Positions 46,901-60,199 are shown, numbered from the stretch's first letter. The stretch is 64,000 nucleotides of DNA from Euwallacea fornicatus (GCF_040115645.1 NC_089551.1:1922001-1986000); one strand, 5' to 3'. Notes: generated by a model not told the origin, from the sequence alone. Numbers and translations are program-made.

Positions 46901-49900
46901 CATCAGTGTTGGACGAGCGTGTAATCGAGGCCATCATCCCCGCAGGAGAGGTTTGCGTCAGGAACGACGCGAGTAGCTGCAAGAACTATGCTCCTTATAT
47001 GAGGACACTTTGCTCACGGCTGAATGCCCGTAGTTTCCGCAAATTTGCAATAAATTCTACTAGGACTTCACTGATTTACAACATATACACAGTTCGTATT
47101 GAGTAGCCGGCGTTGCCCTAAATCAGCAGTTGCATAATTAGCAACAAAATATATATTGCTTCCTTCTTTCACATTTGCCGCCGAGTTGAAACTTCCAATT
47201 CAGGGCCTAATGAAAGTTGACATTGAAGGCCTGCTAAATCCCCTGGCGGCCGTTATACAAATGGATCTTTTAGTAGGTTCATTCTGGAGGGAGATCTATA
47301 TTTGTCGGGGAGTGGGGTATTGCGAGCTTATTACTAATGGAACGTGGTAAAATACATATTCCGTTATTCTCGATAGCATTTGTAAAAAATTAAAATTATC
47401 CGGAGAATATTTTAATCTACAATAGCCAAGGTGCGCCAAAGGAAATACGGACTGAGATGGAGAACGTCTGAAGAAATGGGGTGGAATTATTTAGTAAGTA
47501 GTACCCCGCATCCTGTTTGGCACATGTCGGGACGCGTGGCCCTTCAGTAGTACTAAAGCCGCCCGCCGACGCAGATGGGCCATTATTCCCGGTTTGAGAC
47601 GAAGGGAAGCTATTCCAGAGCCGGACCGGGCCCCTGGTCTAAGCGATCGCAATCACCAGCAAAAATCTGGATACGTCTCTGATGGAGATTGAAAGGAAAT
47701 CTGTGCGATACACCTACAGACAGGTGGTGATGGACCGTTACCCATACATATGTTCAGCCACCCTTGTTTACTGCTCCTAAAACCCATTGGTTTGAAATCG
47801 AAAGGTTTTTGGCACGGATGTGCGGACACCCTGTATGTGCTTCAATCCCGACTACAGCTGGGGATAAGACAGGTGAGGCTGGAGACCTGCAGCAAAACCT
47901 TAACGGATTTTGACCCTTATTCGAGACACCTTTGCCTCGCACTCAAGCAACCGAGAATCTTTTGCAAAAAATTTCCTTGGAAGACTATAATAATAAAATA
48001 TATCATTGACTTTAAGTGTTCGTTGAATATTCTTCGGGAAAGCTACAAAGTCGTTTGAGGTGTCTTGAGCAGTGGCGTTTTTAGAGCTTTCTCAGGCGAC
48101 TTAGGTGCAAATGTGGATGTTGCTGCGCCACTGGCACTTTACGACAGGAATGGTAATAAAATTTCGAGGCTGTAATGTATTTGATGCCGGACAGGTCAAT
48201 AATACTGCCTGGATTATCTTCTGATTCAATAAAGAAGAAGGCGATATATTGGCGGATTTATTTGACATGAAAAGCTAAGAGGATGGTGATGGGTCTTTGG
48301 AACTTTGTTACGTTTTAGAAGCAAAAAGATTCTCATGCGAAAGAGACAACATTTTCAATATGTTTCCCATGACGGTTGTCCTCGATTGTGGTCAGAATAA
48401 TTATGCAAATGTCCGTTTTCATCAGTGACCAGCTCTATCGGCGCATTTAAATTGGACGGGGACACAGATCACACGAGAAACCGAGATTCTCTGTGAGAAT
48501 CTTCCTTAAACTGAAAAAGTACTCCGGAAGAGCGGTAAGGCCGTTTTTTTAATATTCCGGTTTACCCTCTCAAACTCCCTCCGTGTCAACCCCATAACGG
48601 CTCTTGGTCCCACTTCAGTCCCACGGGGTGGCAAAATTCTTATCGTACAGAGAAATTTTCTTTGGTGAAAGACACCTTAAGGTCCCGATCATAGCGAGAA
48701 TAATTGACATTTCAATTCTCTTATCAGGAACAGATGCCAGCAAAGGATAAAAAGCCGACGCCACGTGTAACTTCGCACGACACACGTGTCTTTCAAAGGA
48801 AGAAGGTGGATCGGCTTTGATTGTTTAGGAAATGGTCCTGGCGAAGGCAAGAAAGAGGTGACTTCCTCGGGGACTTTATTATGAGAGTGTGTCCAGCTGC
48901 CATCCTGCATAGTAATTTGACCAAGGAGGAGCATTCTTGCGGGAACATCTGGAGGGGAAACCGTCAGTTCAACGTAGCAATCAATGGATCATCTCTTGAG
49001 CCTAAAGTAAGCAATTTAACTTCCTTATTCGAGTCGTAAATGTTTTAGTACTTTGCAAATATTGATTCCGGAAACTAAATTATAAGCTCGGCTTAGCTCG
49101 TTGTTTGCCCGCGCTAATCAAAAATCACGGATTTGGCTCGCGAGTAAAATGTGTGCTTTATCATCGCTCATTCATACAAAGCCGTTTATTAAGACCTATA
49201 TAAATCAAATTTTTATACAGAAACGGGCTGGGATGTTTACCCTCGTGATCTTTTGCCTAAGCGCCGACCATTGTGGGATTCGATTCGGGGATCGAATTTC
49301 CCTGTTGCACAATGGTTTGACGTTATTTTTGCTTTTTGATTCGACGTTGAACAAAAATTACCTGCCACCCGACTGGGGCATGTGCCATACCGGCAGATGC
49401 CATTCGGGATCCTTTGTTGACAAGAAATCTTTCTTCGTCTTAGATGTACAATTGAATCACCTTTTTCCCATTACTATATAAATCTCTGCACCAGAAGCCC
49501 AAAAACTGTCCTCATCGCAGCTTATTCATCAAAGCTCCTCAAAAACCTCCCCTACATCGTCGATGGGAAAAAGAATTTCACAGCACACACCACCGTGAAT
49601 TTCGAAAGTTTGATGGCCACTGTTCGCTCTAAGGGTAAATAAGCAAGCAACCCCCGGTAACTACCCTCAGCAGCAGGTAAATACCAGACAGATGCGAGTA
49701 TTATCCCTCGGTTGCTCACCTTTCAAATTAAAATGCACATGAGATATGGGCCTCCGGGCATTCCCGATTTCAGACGGGTTGATTTTTTCTCAAAATGATC
49801 AAGTGTGTTATGGATGGGACGAAGCACTCATTTTGGTGGGCTTGGGCAAATAATGGTAATGAATCGCATGAATATGTAATTCTATACTGATGGATTGTGT

Positions 49901-50311
49901 GAGTGCGATGTAGAATCCCCGGGGGTTCTGGACGGCAAGTTGAATGAAGACTTTGATATAGTTCAGGTTAATGGTTGTGGAGGTATGAATTCGAATAGAA
50001 AAGGTGCAATTGATTGTGGATGTTTACAATAGAAAATTATTCAGAGCAACATGCACAATACAATGTGGGCCTTGAGGAAACTAGTTTAGTATGCACACAA
50101 CCAAACTCATGTGGAATCACCCAGTATTTACGAGAAACATGTTTTATCCCGCAAACGCGCAACAACCTAATAAAAATCGAAAGCGACCACCACTGAAAGC
50201 GGTTAAATTCATGAAAACATGATCAGATTTGTTCTTGAATTCTCGATTTTAGTGTTCGAACGTAGTCCTAATGAAGTTATAAGTTTTTTCTTTCTGTAAA
50301 GTTAATTAAAA
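43931..50311. other. Non-coding tract, GGTACC-rich in its first third
   Basis: No gene supported. Between 44460 and 46310 GGTAC or its complement occurs about a dozen times, including GGTACC at about 44941, 45114, 45481, 45687 and 45806. Frames at 47750-48058 and 49101-49481 (102 and 126 codons) have no recognisable domain. Confidence 0.5.
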
Positions 50312-51029
50312 ATGCCTTATGTGGGGTTAGCAGACCTTCAAGAAGGGGGGGGGGGAGATACTGGTTTTTCGGAACAAGACATGCCTCAAAGGGATATTGC
50401 ACGAATGGTGAGGGTAGACAAGGGGTTGTTTCAAAACTCATTCACGATGAACGAAGAAGAAATCTCATCTCGAACTTCAAAGACAACTTTTGCCGGCTAC
50501 AGGCGTCAGCTTGAGGTCTTCTTAGCAGGAAACACCTGAGGGTTCCGACCCTATCAGTACAAAGTAAAATTATCAATTGGTGTTTGGAGCACCAAAACTG
50601 GACAACTGAAGACTGGCTAAGTGTCTGGTTTTCAGATGAAATCAGACTTGGGCCACAATTCGAGGTCGCGAGAGACAGGCAGGAAGGCTTTGGAGAGGCC
50701 TCTCTAAAGATCCTCTCTCGTTCGTGCCCGATAATGCACCTCCACATACCAGCGGAGTTAGTAAACGTTTTTTAGACGTCGAAGATGTGACGGTTTTGGG
50801 TTGGCCTCCTTGCTCAACGGATCTTAATCCTATTGACCACTTGTGGGATAAGCTTAAGGGAAGGATTAGGGCACGTCAATATAATCCTGGAAACACCGAA
50901 CAACTATTACAAGCGGTTTTAGAAAAATCGAGAAGCGTTCCCTAGAAAGCCATTGATAATTTAATGGAGAGCACGCCTCATCGAACTCGTTCTCGCATTA
51001 ACGCTAGAGGAGGCAAACCTGATAATTAA
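50312..51029 (+). pseudogene. Tc1-like transposase pseudogene
   Basis: Reading across frames on the plus strand gives the Tc1 order: MPYVGLADLQ at the start, RMVRVD in the helix-turn-helix region, WSVWFSDE-like LSVWFSDEIRLGPQ (first Asp), VPDNAPPHTSGVSKRFL (second Asp), and STDLNPIDHLWDKLKGRIR (third block). It ends near TPHRTRSRINARGG, the usual C terminus. At least two frameshifts, an internal stop at 50943-50945 and a large deletion after the N terminus inactivate it. This is the only plus-strand transposase in the window. Confidence 0.85.
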
Positions 51030-52699
51030 ATTTTAGAAACTTATTATTTTTTGCGTCTTAAATTTTCTTCTACCTCACATTTAATCTTCAGAGGAATTTA
51101 CGCTTTTGTTATTCTTCTTTAGTTTTAGAATTTGCTTCAATAATTTTTTCCTATAACAAAACGTTTTTCGGATGAACTGCCTTTTATCTCGAAACGATTA
51201 TTTTCTAGCGTAATTCTGTTTTCTCGTAATTCCCCTGCTATTATGCATGTAAATTTGGTTGGGCGTATTTGGAACGTTATCGGCCAATTTGGACGGGCAT
51301 TTTTCGGCCACTATCTGAGAAGCTACGAAACGCGCTGTACGCCACTGACTGGCCGGATATTTCCAGTTCATAAACGCCAATTTGACAGCGCCGCTACGAG
51401 AAAATCAGGGTGGCGCGCGAAAGTGAGCTGCAAACGAGTAAAACCGCGTTCCTCTCTCGACTCCCTCGACTGGTTGGCTCCATTGCGTTAAATTTTAATA
51501 GGCCCGCCACTGCTCAACTCGCACATTTCCGCCAATAAATAAATCCAAAGATGCAATTATTATTATTACCTCATTTAGCGGCTTTTTTCGCTCGAAAAGT
51601 TTCCCACAGTCCTGATTACCATTTAAAGTAAAAGTGACTTAGCTAATAAAGAATTGAGTTGTCAGTGGTAACAGGTGAGGGACAACACGCCTCGGTTGCA
51701 GGATATTATCAGACACACTGTCGCGTATCCGGAATCCTGGTTGTATCAGCAGTAATGCAAACAGTAAACGCCCTGTATGTTCCTATGCATTATTTATAAC
51801 GCGTAATTGATGTAAAGCTCGCCATGGTGGCGAGAGTGATAAATGGCTTCGTTAATCGATCGATTGTTAATATCAATACATTTTTTTTCTGGTATAACTT
51901 CCCAAACCTCCAGTACCAATTCTAAAGAACGTTCGATAATTTATGGTTCGCCTTTATCAAATTAAACGAGTGAAAGTGAAGTCAAAACATATTCGATTAC
52001 ATTCAATCAAAGTCATTTGTACGCGATGGAAACGGCATAACCCTAATTGAAAGTATATAATCCTAAATACCGGCCTCTTGTGGCGGCAAAACGGCCCGGA
52101 CTTTGCATTGATTAAGAGATCATTAATCACTTAATTATGTCCATTTTGGGGAACTTCGCGTTGCATGAATTCTGACAGTTAAGAATTTCCCAGTAAACCG
52201 ACAACAAATGGTAATGGTCGGTGCTACCGCGGAAAACATTAAACCAAATCAAAACCATCAATATCGGCCGGTTTACCGTTAGGGAAAAATCCTGCGCAAG
52301 AGCAAACCGACCGTGAAAATATTTATCACTAATGATTCCGTTTAATCTCACGTGTGAAGCCGACTATAGTATGAAATAGTGCTGTGCATGCGTGGTCAGC
52401 TTTTACACCTTCCGATCGCGACCGCACCATCAATTACCATCTTAAGAGGTGGTATATCGATAAGGTTCGATGGTGGACCGTCATCTAGAGCAAGAACGCC
52501 GGGGCCATCAATTAAAAGTACCACGGAGAGCATGGGAACCGCTGGAATGGAACCTGATGCGTAGGCAAGGGGCCAAGACTGGACACCACGAATACCAGTA
52601 TCGATCACCAGGAGAGCTTGTGACAATTTCATATATGCAGCGTGTCTGCGTAACTTGAAATCGCATGGGAAACTACTTTTTTTTTAAGATGATCAGCGT
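51030..52699. other. Non-coding sequence
   Basis: No gene supported. A 78-codon hydrophobic frame at 52396-52632 on the minus strand begins with MKLSQALLVID but has no splice or family support. Confidence 0.45.
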
Positions 52700-52840
52700 C
52701 TAACGCCATAGGAAGCAATCAACGAGGGTTAAATCAGGAGATATAGGAGGTCGAAAGGGCTCTCCTGTTGAAAATATTTCGAAGGTTTTCTCTGACGGCT
52801 GTGGCATGAGGCACCAACTTGCCGAAATCAAAGTTGCTGT
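52700..52840 (-). pseudogene. Short mariner-like transposase fragment
   Basis: The minus strand reads, in two frames, HATAVRENLRNIF and RPPISPDLTLVDCFLWR. These correspond to the AVR-fL segment and the PRSPDLTPLDFFLWG block of insect mariner-like transposases. Only about 140 bp survive. Confidence 0.6.
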
Positions 52841-55312
52841 CGTCCTTGTTGGGGGTCAAATATTCTAACACATGTTGAAATTCACCGTGAAAGGAGGATT
52901 AAATGGTTTGAAAGAGAGGGAAGGCCGGGTCGAGGCACTAGTGAAATGACTTAAAGCTTAAGTAAATAATCCCTCATAGTTGCACAGATTATTAGCTCTT
53001 TGTTTTTTGCAAATGGCAAAATTAATTGCGTTAAATTAAAGCGTGCGATTGTTATGAAAACGTGTTAAGAGAGGAAAAGTTATCGGGCACTTCAGAAACG
53101 AGAGAGAGAGAGTAAATGTGCATTACTGAAACTACCGAAAATGAAATTTTCTTAAGAAATCTTCACGTTTTTCCGAAATTTTGGTATACGACTCAAAAGT
53201 GTGAAGTCTGACCATTTCATGTCAGGCGCAAGACCATGCAGAACTCTTCGCAAAAAATTAACTTTTTTTCATAAAATCGGTGACAGAAACGTTTCCCGTA
53301 TGAGCCCAACTTAAGTAGACACCCTGTGCATCATAGTGAATATCTAATATTTGCCAAATATTTTAATAGCCTTTATGCAGGTCTTGAGGACGATCTTCAC
53401 CATATCACCACAGTTAATAGAATGAAATGTTCCCAAAGTAGTGATCGAGAATTGCTGCATTTTCATGAAGGGTTATATTAGATTTCATTAACAAAGACCC
53501 ATAGAAAAAGTTCTACGAGTCTACTATACCGTGCCGCTCTACCTTGTACACACCCCCTTCCCCTGTTATCATTTTAACAAATTATTGTTTTTAAAGGCCG
53601 CATTTATTGATTAAATAAACAAACTTCAAAAGTTCGCATTTCTTCTCGTATTTAGTGTTGCTTGTATATCATTTATAAAAAGTTAACAGGGGCGGGGGAC
53701 AATTGTGAGTCGCACACTGTACCCCCCAAATGTCCGCAGATTATGTCTTTTGGAAGGTGTGCAGTTTTGAACTTGATCCAAACATGAAGGGATCCGTGGT
53801 TTCTCAAGGAACGTCTGCTAAGAATTCCCAGGCAATCTTCCCGATTTAACCCTCATTTACTTACATTCTTGGGGTATTCACATAGGAGCCTACTATAATC
53901 TACCAAAATCGACCTGCCAGATTCTTCCCTTTGAAAGCTAAAATTCTCCACATCCAGTTCCACTATTGGAAGGTTTATGGAATCTCGGTGAAGGCCTGGC
54001 GATGCTCTTCCTATCCAGCCCGTGCGCGAAAGTAATCCGCAGTCCCTCCAGGGGCGGTCCTCGAGGGAGTTTTGCTTTTGAATTTTTGGCCGACCGAGAC
54101 CTAGAAATTCGTCGAATGATAAATATTGTGGACCGACGGTCCATACCCTAAAATGGTGTTTCGCGATGGCGTTTACCCAGATTCGATATGCGAAAAGTGG
54201 CCCGCCAAACTGGCCACGGACTGGACATCCACGTTCGCCCCGGCCGGAGCTGGCAGCCTCGGGACACATAGAAACGAAGAGGGTCGATATTGCAGTCGAG
54301 AATTAATGGTTGTTCTGAAATCGCAGGTTTCTAGTTCTTTTAATCCGGTCTAATTGTACCTGATCAATGGAGTTTCTCGACTTTGCAATGGTACGAACTT
54401 GGACCACAAAAAAATTCCATCATGCGACACTTAAGAACAATAATTATGGCCCACGCGTCTACACTAATTTTTTCTAGGTACACCTTTGACTTAACATTAA
54501 CAAAAAGTCCAAGAGGGGCATTAATTACATCCCACATGGGACAAATTGTCTGAATAATTCATGTCGCTCATTGTCTTATGCCGCATGAAAAATGCCTTCC
54601 GAAAATCGTCCAATGCCACAAAAATTTTCTCTTTGCCTTCAGAAGCTCGGACCAACGAGGGGGGACAATTAAATTGGGAGTGACCAGGTGTCCGCCGGTT
54701 CCAGGAACCCTCACGTGATCTATTCAATCACATTCTTCGGACATTAGTTCCTGGGAAGATCAGCAAGTGACACAATGAGAAAAAATGCACAGAAACTCTC
54801 ACGCATCGCCTTTAGGCCGAACTTGGACCGATGGACGATTAAATCTAATTAACTAAGGGTCGTTTTGCATTAATTTATGGTCTGGTAATTGAGATAATTA
54901 CGCCAATCGCAATAAGGAATTTGTATTTTATCATTTGCAGCGCGTTTTAACAGGTGTTCACGTCATTTAAGGATCGAGATAATTCAGTTTTCCCATGATT
55001 ATGTTCTTATTGAATTTGTTCGTCGAAAGAAAAAACATGATTCTCATAGAAGAATAATCGTTGTGCTCATGTGTGGCAAAAATTCCTGACCCAAATGATT
55101 ATGATGTTGCGCTATTAGATGCAGTAGCACCCAAATTCCACCAGATCAAGTTCTTCTCGTTTGATTAGCCGTAAGTCGGTCTTGTTTGCTTCTGCCCACT
55201 TGTTCTCAGAGATTAGAGATCATTACTTATTTTATCCGAAGAACCTTGAACGGCGCCAGCACTTGCTCAAATCAGTAATTGTTTTCGGTCAGTGGCGTTT
55301 CGCGTACAGGGT
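52841..55312. other. Non-coding sequence
   Basis: No gene supported. A short AG run lies near 53101-53112. The 138-codon minus frame at 53853-54269 overlaps plus-strand frames and has no recognisable domain. Confidence 0.45.
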
Positions 55313-55560
55313 GCCGGTTCTCGAGCTCCAGCACGAGGATCTCGGCAACCGACGGTTGAAGTTGCGCAACTCGAGCTTCGGAATTCGAGGAATTTCGACG
55401 ACTCTCGGAAGCGTTCGGACGAGACTGGCATTTTCGGAAATCCAAGATGGCGAACGCGAAGTCGATGATGGTCGTCGAGAATCGAAACGTCGAATTTCAG
55501 ATACGACATCGTCACGTTGCAACCGTAGGCCCAACAAAGAGCTCACGCATTCCGCAGCTA
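55313..55560. promoter_or_regulatory. CpG-dense island with YY1/Pho-like site, possible promoter
   Basis: About 30 CpG dinucleotides occur in roughly 250 bp, many in TCG/CGA context, far above the surrounding tract. At 55440-55450 CCAAGATGGCGAA matches the YY1/Pleiohomeotic core AAGATGGC, and its ATG opens a 60-codon frame (55447-55629). It could be a promoter with a first exon, a Polycomb-type element, or a fragment of a CpG-rich repeat. No TATA box or further exon is visible. Confidence 0.35.
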
Positions 55561-55629
55561 AGTTCACACCCTCGCACAGATTTATACCCCGATAATTTGT
55601 CACATTACGCGGATTTATCGGGTCATTAA

Positions 55630-57559
55630 TTGCGCGATAGAAAAGTCACTTACCATGTGGCGAGTCCATAAATTAACCGATAGAAAAGTGAAATGGTACC
55701 TTGTACTGGTACTGCGTAAGGGTGATTTACTGCGGTGCTGAAAGTGTTTTGAGCGCAATTTTCTCCTAGGAAGTGGCCCAACTCACTTGCGAGCACGTGC
55801 CCGCGTGGGGGAGGTGGCTCTTGTTTGTTCAGAGAAAGACATACAGAGTGTTGTTTGCGCGGATACGTTTGCTTAGGACCTGAAACTGACATCTCCTATC
55901 GCGAAACTTTAGAGGATGCTGATGAGAAAGACAGACAAACGGCGATAACTGAGGGGATGTTTGATTTGATGTGTGATCAAACAAACGTGGTCGTCGATAG
56001 CGATAAAACAGCCCCGATGGGTTCCCGCTTGCGCCCGTGAAAACCGGACAAAAACCTCATTAATCACCGCTGAAATGCAGGCAAAAACTGAAAACCCAGA
56101 TACGGATCGGCAATAAAATGTTTTGACATATCGTTTAGTATAGACAAGGTGTTACCGAACAAGCATAAAGCTACCTGACAGGCGGCAGGAGTACCCGGAA
56201 AAATGTATGTTAACGATTTCCAATATCTCGGATACTATCTGCGAACTATCTAGATCGCGATAGGGCTCTTTATGGGGCACCTCGCCAAGTGCGGTTGGGC
56301 GAAACAATGGGAATTTGTAACCGCAGACGATCGTAAAACGTCGAGAAATATTATTGCAGAGCTCCAGGTAGCGACCAAGTTTGACAGAAGATCAGAAGTG
56401 ATCTCTGACAGGTGAGAGCTTCAGATCACCTACCAAGTAGATAGCGACGAAAATTAAACACTCTTAGCTATTCGACAGGGATCTCGCAAACCGCAAGAGC
56501 CACCGGTAGTTTCAGGTCAAATTTGAAGCAAACGCCCATCGGCGCTTATGTACCTCTTAGCAAAATCCCTATTCTAACCTCGAATTGGGGAATCTCGTTA
56601 ACCCCTTTAGGGGCACATTGCGCTAGCAATTTTTTCAAGGGCTCCAGGGCCAATGCTTCACTCATGCATTTTTAATTTGCTGTAAAAGGCGCTGGTAGAG
56701 CAAAAGTCAGGAAGGGACTGAGTCGATTTTTCGAATCGAAGAAAAGCGAGTTTCGTGGAAAACTTTGCGTTCCAAGGATTAAGTGGTGGGCCCACTCGTC
56801 GTGGAAACGCGACTGAACCAACAACAATATTCCATAAATTTAGTTCGTCGAACCACGCCTACAAAAAATGAACATTCAGGATTTCCGGGCCTTGGCCTGC
56901 AGGTCAGGTCGCGTCGAAAACCGACTAAATTTGAAAAAGTGACCGATCTTCGCCCACCAATCTAAAACCGTTGAATCCTCGCTTAACGTACCCGATATCT
57001 CAGACTTGGTAGCCGACTCAAATGCCGTGGGAAGCTGACGATATAAAATGCAAGTGCCTGAAGATTTGTGTGTTAAATTGCGAAAAGTTGTGCTTCTCCG
57101 AGGCGCGGGGATTTTTATCAGAACTTTCTAGTTTTTCCTCCAAGAAGGCGGACATAAATCTTCAGCCTCGATCGTCCGTTCGGGACTTTCAGCTTCTAGC
57201 TACTATCACATTCTTGATTCAATAGAATGCCTGATACTTCCTGAAAATCAAAGGGCTTCTCGATAGAGTTGGTTTGTTAACCAAATTTTAGAACAAAAAA
57301 AAATCGAGCCCATGGAGGGAAGCATGTAAGATTTCGAAGCCGTCAAGATCTGTTCATTTCTCTCTGCAATGTGTGTCTGCCAAGAGAAGAAAGTTTCTTA
57401 TTTTTTAATTTAAGAGAAAAATGTATTTTTCATGAAAGTTTTTGCTGGTTCCAAAACGGCTGAATCAGTTCTCACGGATTCAATTGTCCTTTTCGTTTCG
57501 GAGAAATATTTTTTAAAAATGTCCAAAAATTAATTTTCGACTTCGTTTTCCTTATTACA
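55630..57559. other. Non-coding sequence
   Basis: No gene supported; frames of up to 80 codons show no family signature. Confidence 0.5.
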
Positions 57560-57885
57560 TGTTTATTGTGATAATTTAGCAAAAAGGGGAAGCTCCAAAT
57601 AACAATTTTACACCCGAAAAAATATGGTCCAATTATACCATGGTACGAAGAAGTTTCATACCGTACGTTCACATTAGCTGAATATTGCCGATTGCGGCCG
57701 ATTCGCAAAGAGGGGTTGTGATGGTTCCAGTACTTTCCACGCCAAGGTGAAGCAGTACCGTGGGTGAGAAACGAGGCTGTATTGTAGGATGCAATGTCTG
57801 GATAAAAGTGTTTGTTATCCATGATTTGAGCGCCTATCCACAAGAAGAAATCAAAACGTTCTGCTTGATCCCCTGGCTCTAACGT
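57560..57885 (-). pseudogene. Mariner-like transposase fragment (first catalytic region)
   Basis: Within a 152-codon minus-strand frame the part from about 57880 to 57590 reads TASFLTHGTASPWRGKYWNHHNPS, RQYSANVNVRY and GIIGPYFF. This follows the ATFT-HG-vNr-N--YWs--NPhw, WSVNVW and GIIG-yiIGPYF blocks of insect mariner-like transposases. The first catalytic Asp region is degraded and the rest is absent. Confidence 0.7.
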
Positions 57886-58248
57886 GTAGTTAAAAATCGG
57901 TTTGAAGAGATTAATTTTCAATTGTTTCAATGTTTCTTGAACATGCGCTTTACTTATTCCTAAAAAAAAGAAAATTTTGGACTATGTTGAACCGCACCCA
58001 TTCTAGTAGCAGTCGCAGCGTCATCCTCATCTTCGGCTACCTCCTATTTACGTCTAATACGGAGATACTAGTTTTTTATCAATTTTTGTGCATCACATTT
58101 ATCATGTACAGAGTCATTCAAGCTCGGCATTCCGCCCATTTTATATGAAAACAGATAAGCTTAACAAAGTAATCTTTTTAGCACATTAAAAAAGAGGACC
58201 TAAGCTGAAATAAATGTTAAAAACGTTAAAATAAGGGAAGCGACGCTC

Positions 58249-58459
58249 GGCGTCGCAACGCCGACGCCATGTTTTTCTTGAGAAATGTACTTTTTTTTGC
58301 AAAAGTGTGAATCAACTTCTATGTGAAATTTTTTTGAAATTTCTAATCATTTAATTGTAGCTTTTAAACGATTAGAAATTCCAAAAGACTTTTACATAGA
58401 AGTTGATTCTCACTTTTGCAAAAAAAGTACGTTTCTGAACAAACAGCATCGCGACGCCG
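58249..58459. repeat. Nearly loopless long hairpin, 105-bp arms (foldback C)
   Basis: Left arm about 58249-58352, right arm about 58355-58459. Shared blocks are GGCGTCGC, AAAGTACGTTTC/GAAATGTACTTT, TTTTGCAAAAGTG, AATCAACTTCTATGT and AATTTCTAATC. Essentially no spacer separates the arms. Weak outer similarity (TACAGAGTCATT at 58107 and an inverted TACCGGGTGAGTC near 58575) suggests it is the core of a larger element of about 470 bp. Confidence 0.8.
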
Positions 58460-58575
58460 CCCATCGATCTTCGCGTGTTAAGCTTTTAGCGTTTATTGTA
58501 GTTTACGAGCTTTTATTTGTCCCTGTGCGGCACGTTCCTGAAGTTCGGCATGGTCCTCGCGACTCACCCGGTATA

Positions 58576-60199
58576 TGGAAACCTGTGATTAAATTTCTGA
58601 ATAATTCGACGAATTGCTTCACAACTTTTGCAATAGTGCTGTATCAGGTGAAGTCGTTGCTCTTTCGAGAATATTGCCGTTGAACTTGATTTGTGATTAT
58701 GATTGCCATGAAAACGAGGATAAATTTTTGGTACTTTTCATCTAAATGGTCGTATTTTTCGTAGTTTTTCTCTAACGAAACGGGAAATTGAAACGGCGAA
58801 AACTGATTCAAACAGTTTTCGAACAAGCGAAAATTTCTTCCCTGAAAAATACATTTTTCCCAGGAAATTACAGTCAAGAAATTTTCTCCTCTTGGCCAAC
58901 CACCCCGAGGCTAGTTACTTTTATTTAGCTTCTCTGGGCGAGAAGAGGCTCTGAAGAGAGTAAATCTTGCCCTTTCGCTCTTCTTTATCGTCCATTTTGG
59001 ACTCGCCCGACTTACTCCTTCCTTAAGATATTGAGAAAGCAATTCGAGCTCACTGCCTCAAGAGTTTTGATGACACAACTCGCGACTGCAAATAAATGTT
59101 GTGCCAAGGCTGAAAAATCTCCATTTCCTGTCGTCAGATTGATAACAAACCCTTTCCAATGTCTAGATAAGCTGGGAAAAATCCCCTTATAAAACGCGAT
59201 GATCTTGAACTCGTATACAGGCAAACATGTTACATAGTGCAGGTATTCATGAGTGGAATAATGAACCCTTTCAAAGTTCGAAATTCATATAAATTAGGGT
59301 GTGGGTTATCAAGACCCGTTTCACTGTAATACGAAAAAATTGTTGTGTATTTAAACGCAAGGTGTGACATCCATTATAGAGCCAGACCTGTTGGATTCCA
59401 GTTAGATATGCAAGTGAAATTTGAGGGAACAAGGTGGTCTTATCTTTCATTATTCGGGACCTTCTGCTCAACTATAAAATGATAAATTCAATAGTTTTAT
59501 GGTATTATGACTGGAAAATCCACGATATTTTACTGCACCCTTGGAGATCACGTTTCGACGAAACATCACGTTTTTCAGTTGGTGGTGGGTCTGAGCCTCC
59601 CGAAGGCGAGTGCCATCATTAAGGCGAAAGAGCTGTTGAAAACACTCGCACTCGAATTTGGAATTAACATAATAATAATTAATTTAAATTTTATATTAAT
59701 TAACAGTTTATATGGTGTTTGGTGGGTAGTGCGGGATGCCAAATGGCGCATTAGAGGAGCTCGTTCTGAATTGGCTTAACCGAACATCGTACATATAGAG
59801 TGTTACAGCTTTCCTGATAATTAAGTTTTTAATACTTTTCAATTTGACCGCACTGTTTTACAATTATCGAATTCAGAAGAACAACAAACTCTTTTATCAC
59901 AAAAAGCTCCTTAAGAAACGTTTTAAAAATTAGAGCAATTAATCTTGAAACTTTTGAGAGTCCACCAAGCGCATTCGCCAAAACTTAAGATAGCCCTTCG
60001 TTGATCTTAAGATAGATTTCGAGATATTCGTGATTTTTGGGTTCTCATAATTTTTTCAATACGGTGTGAATATTCGCACCAAGTAAGAGTTAATTACATA
60101 AAAGAAATATCTTCGTTTTCAACCTGAAGACAGGAAGTATTCGGGGATTTCCCAGTTGATTTTGAAGAAAGAAAAAAAAATCACAAATATTAGCAGATG
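58576..60199. other. Non-coding sequence
   Basis: AT-rich, with no gene supported. A sequence resembling a mariner-type end (ATATAGAGTGTTACAGC) is near 59796. Confidence 0.5.

Noticed and set aside
48070..48133. CAGTGGCG ... CGCCACTG inverted pair resembling hAT ends
   Set aside because: It encloses only about 50 bp and has no matching 8-bp target duplication; the pair may be chance.
52396..52632. 78-codon hydrophobic frame starting MKLSQALLVID, possible secreted peptide
   Set aside because: The hydrophobic stretches run through the whole frame rather than forming a signal peptide followed by a mature part, and it lies next to transposon debris.
53560..53720. Apparent inverted repeat around CCCCTGTTA ... 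TTAACAGGGG
   Set aside because: The match between the two ends is short (about 9-10 bp) and the rest of the apparent pairing is the same central sequence compared with itself.
55161..55595. 144-codon plus-strand frame
   Set aside because: Its length comes from the CpG-dense segment, where stop codons are rare. The protein is Arg/Ser-rich without a family signature.
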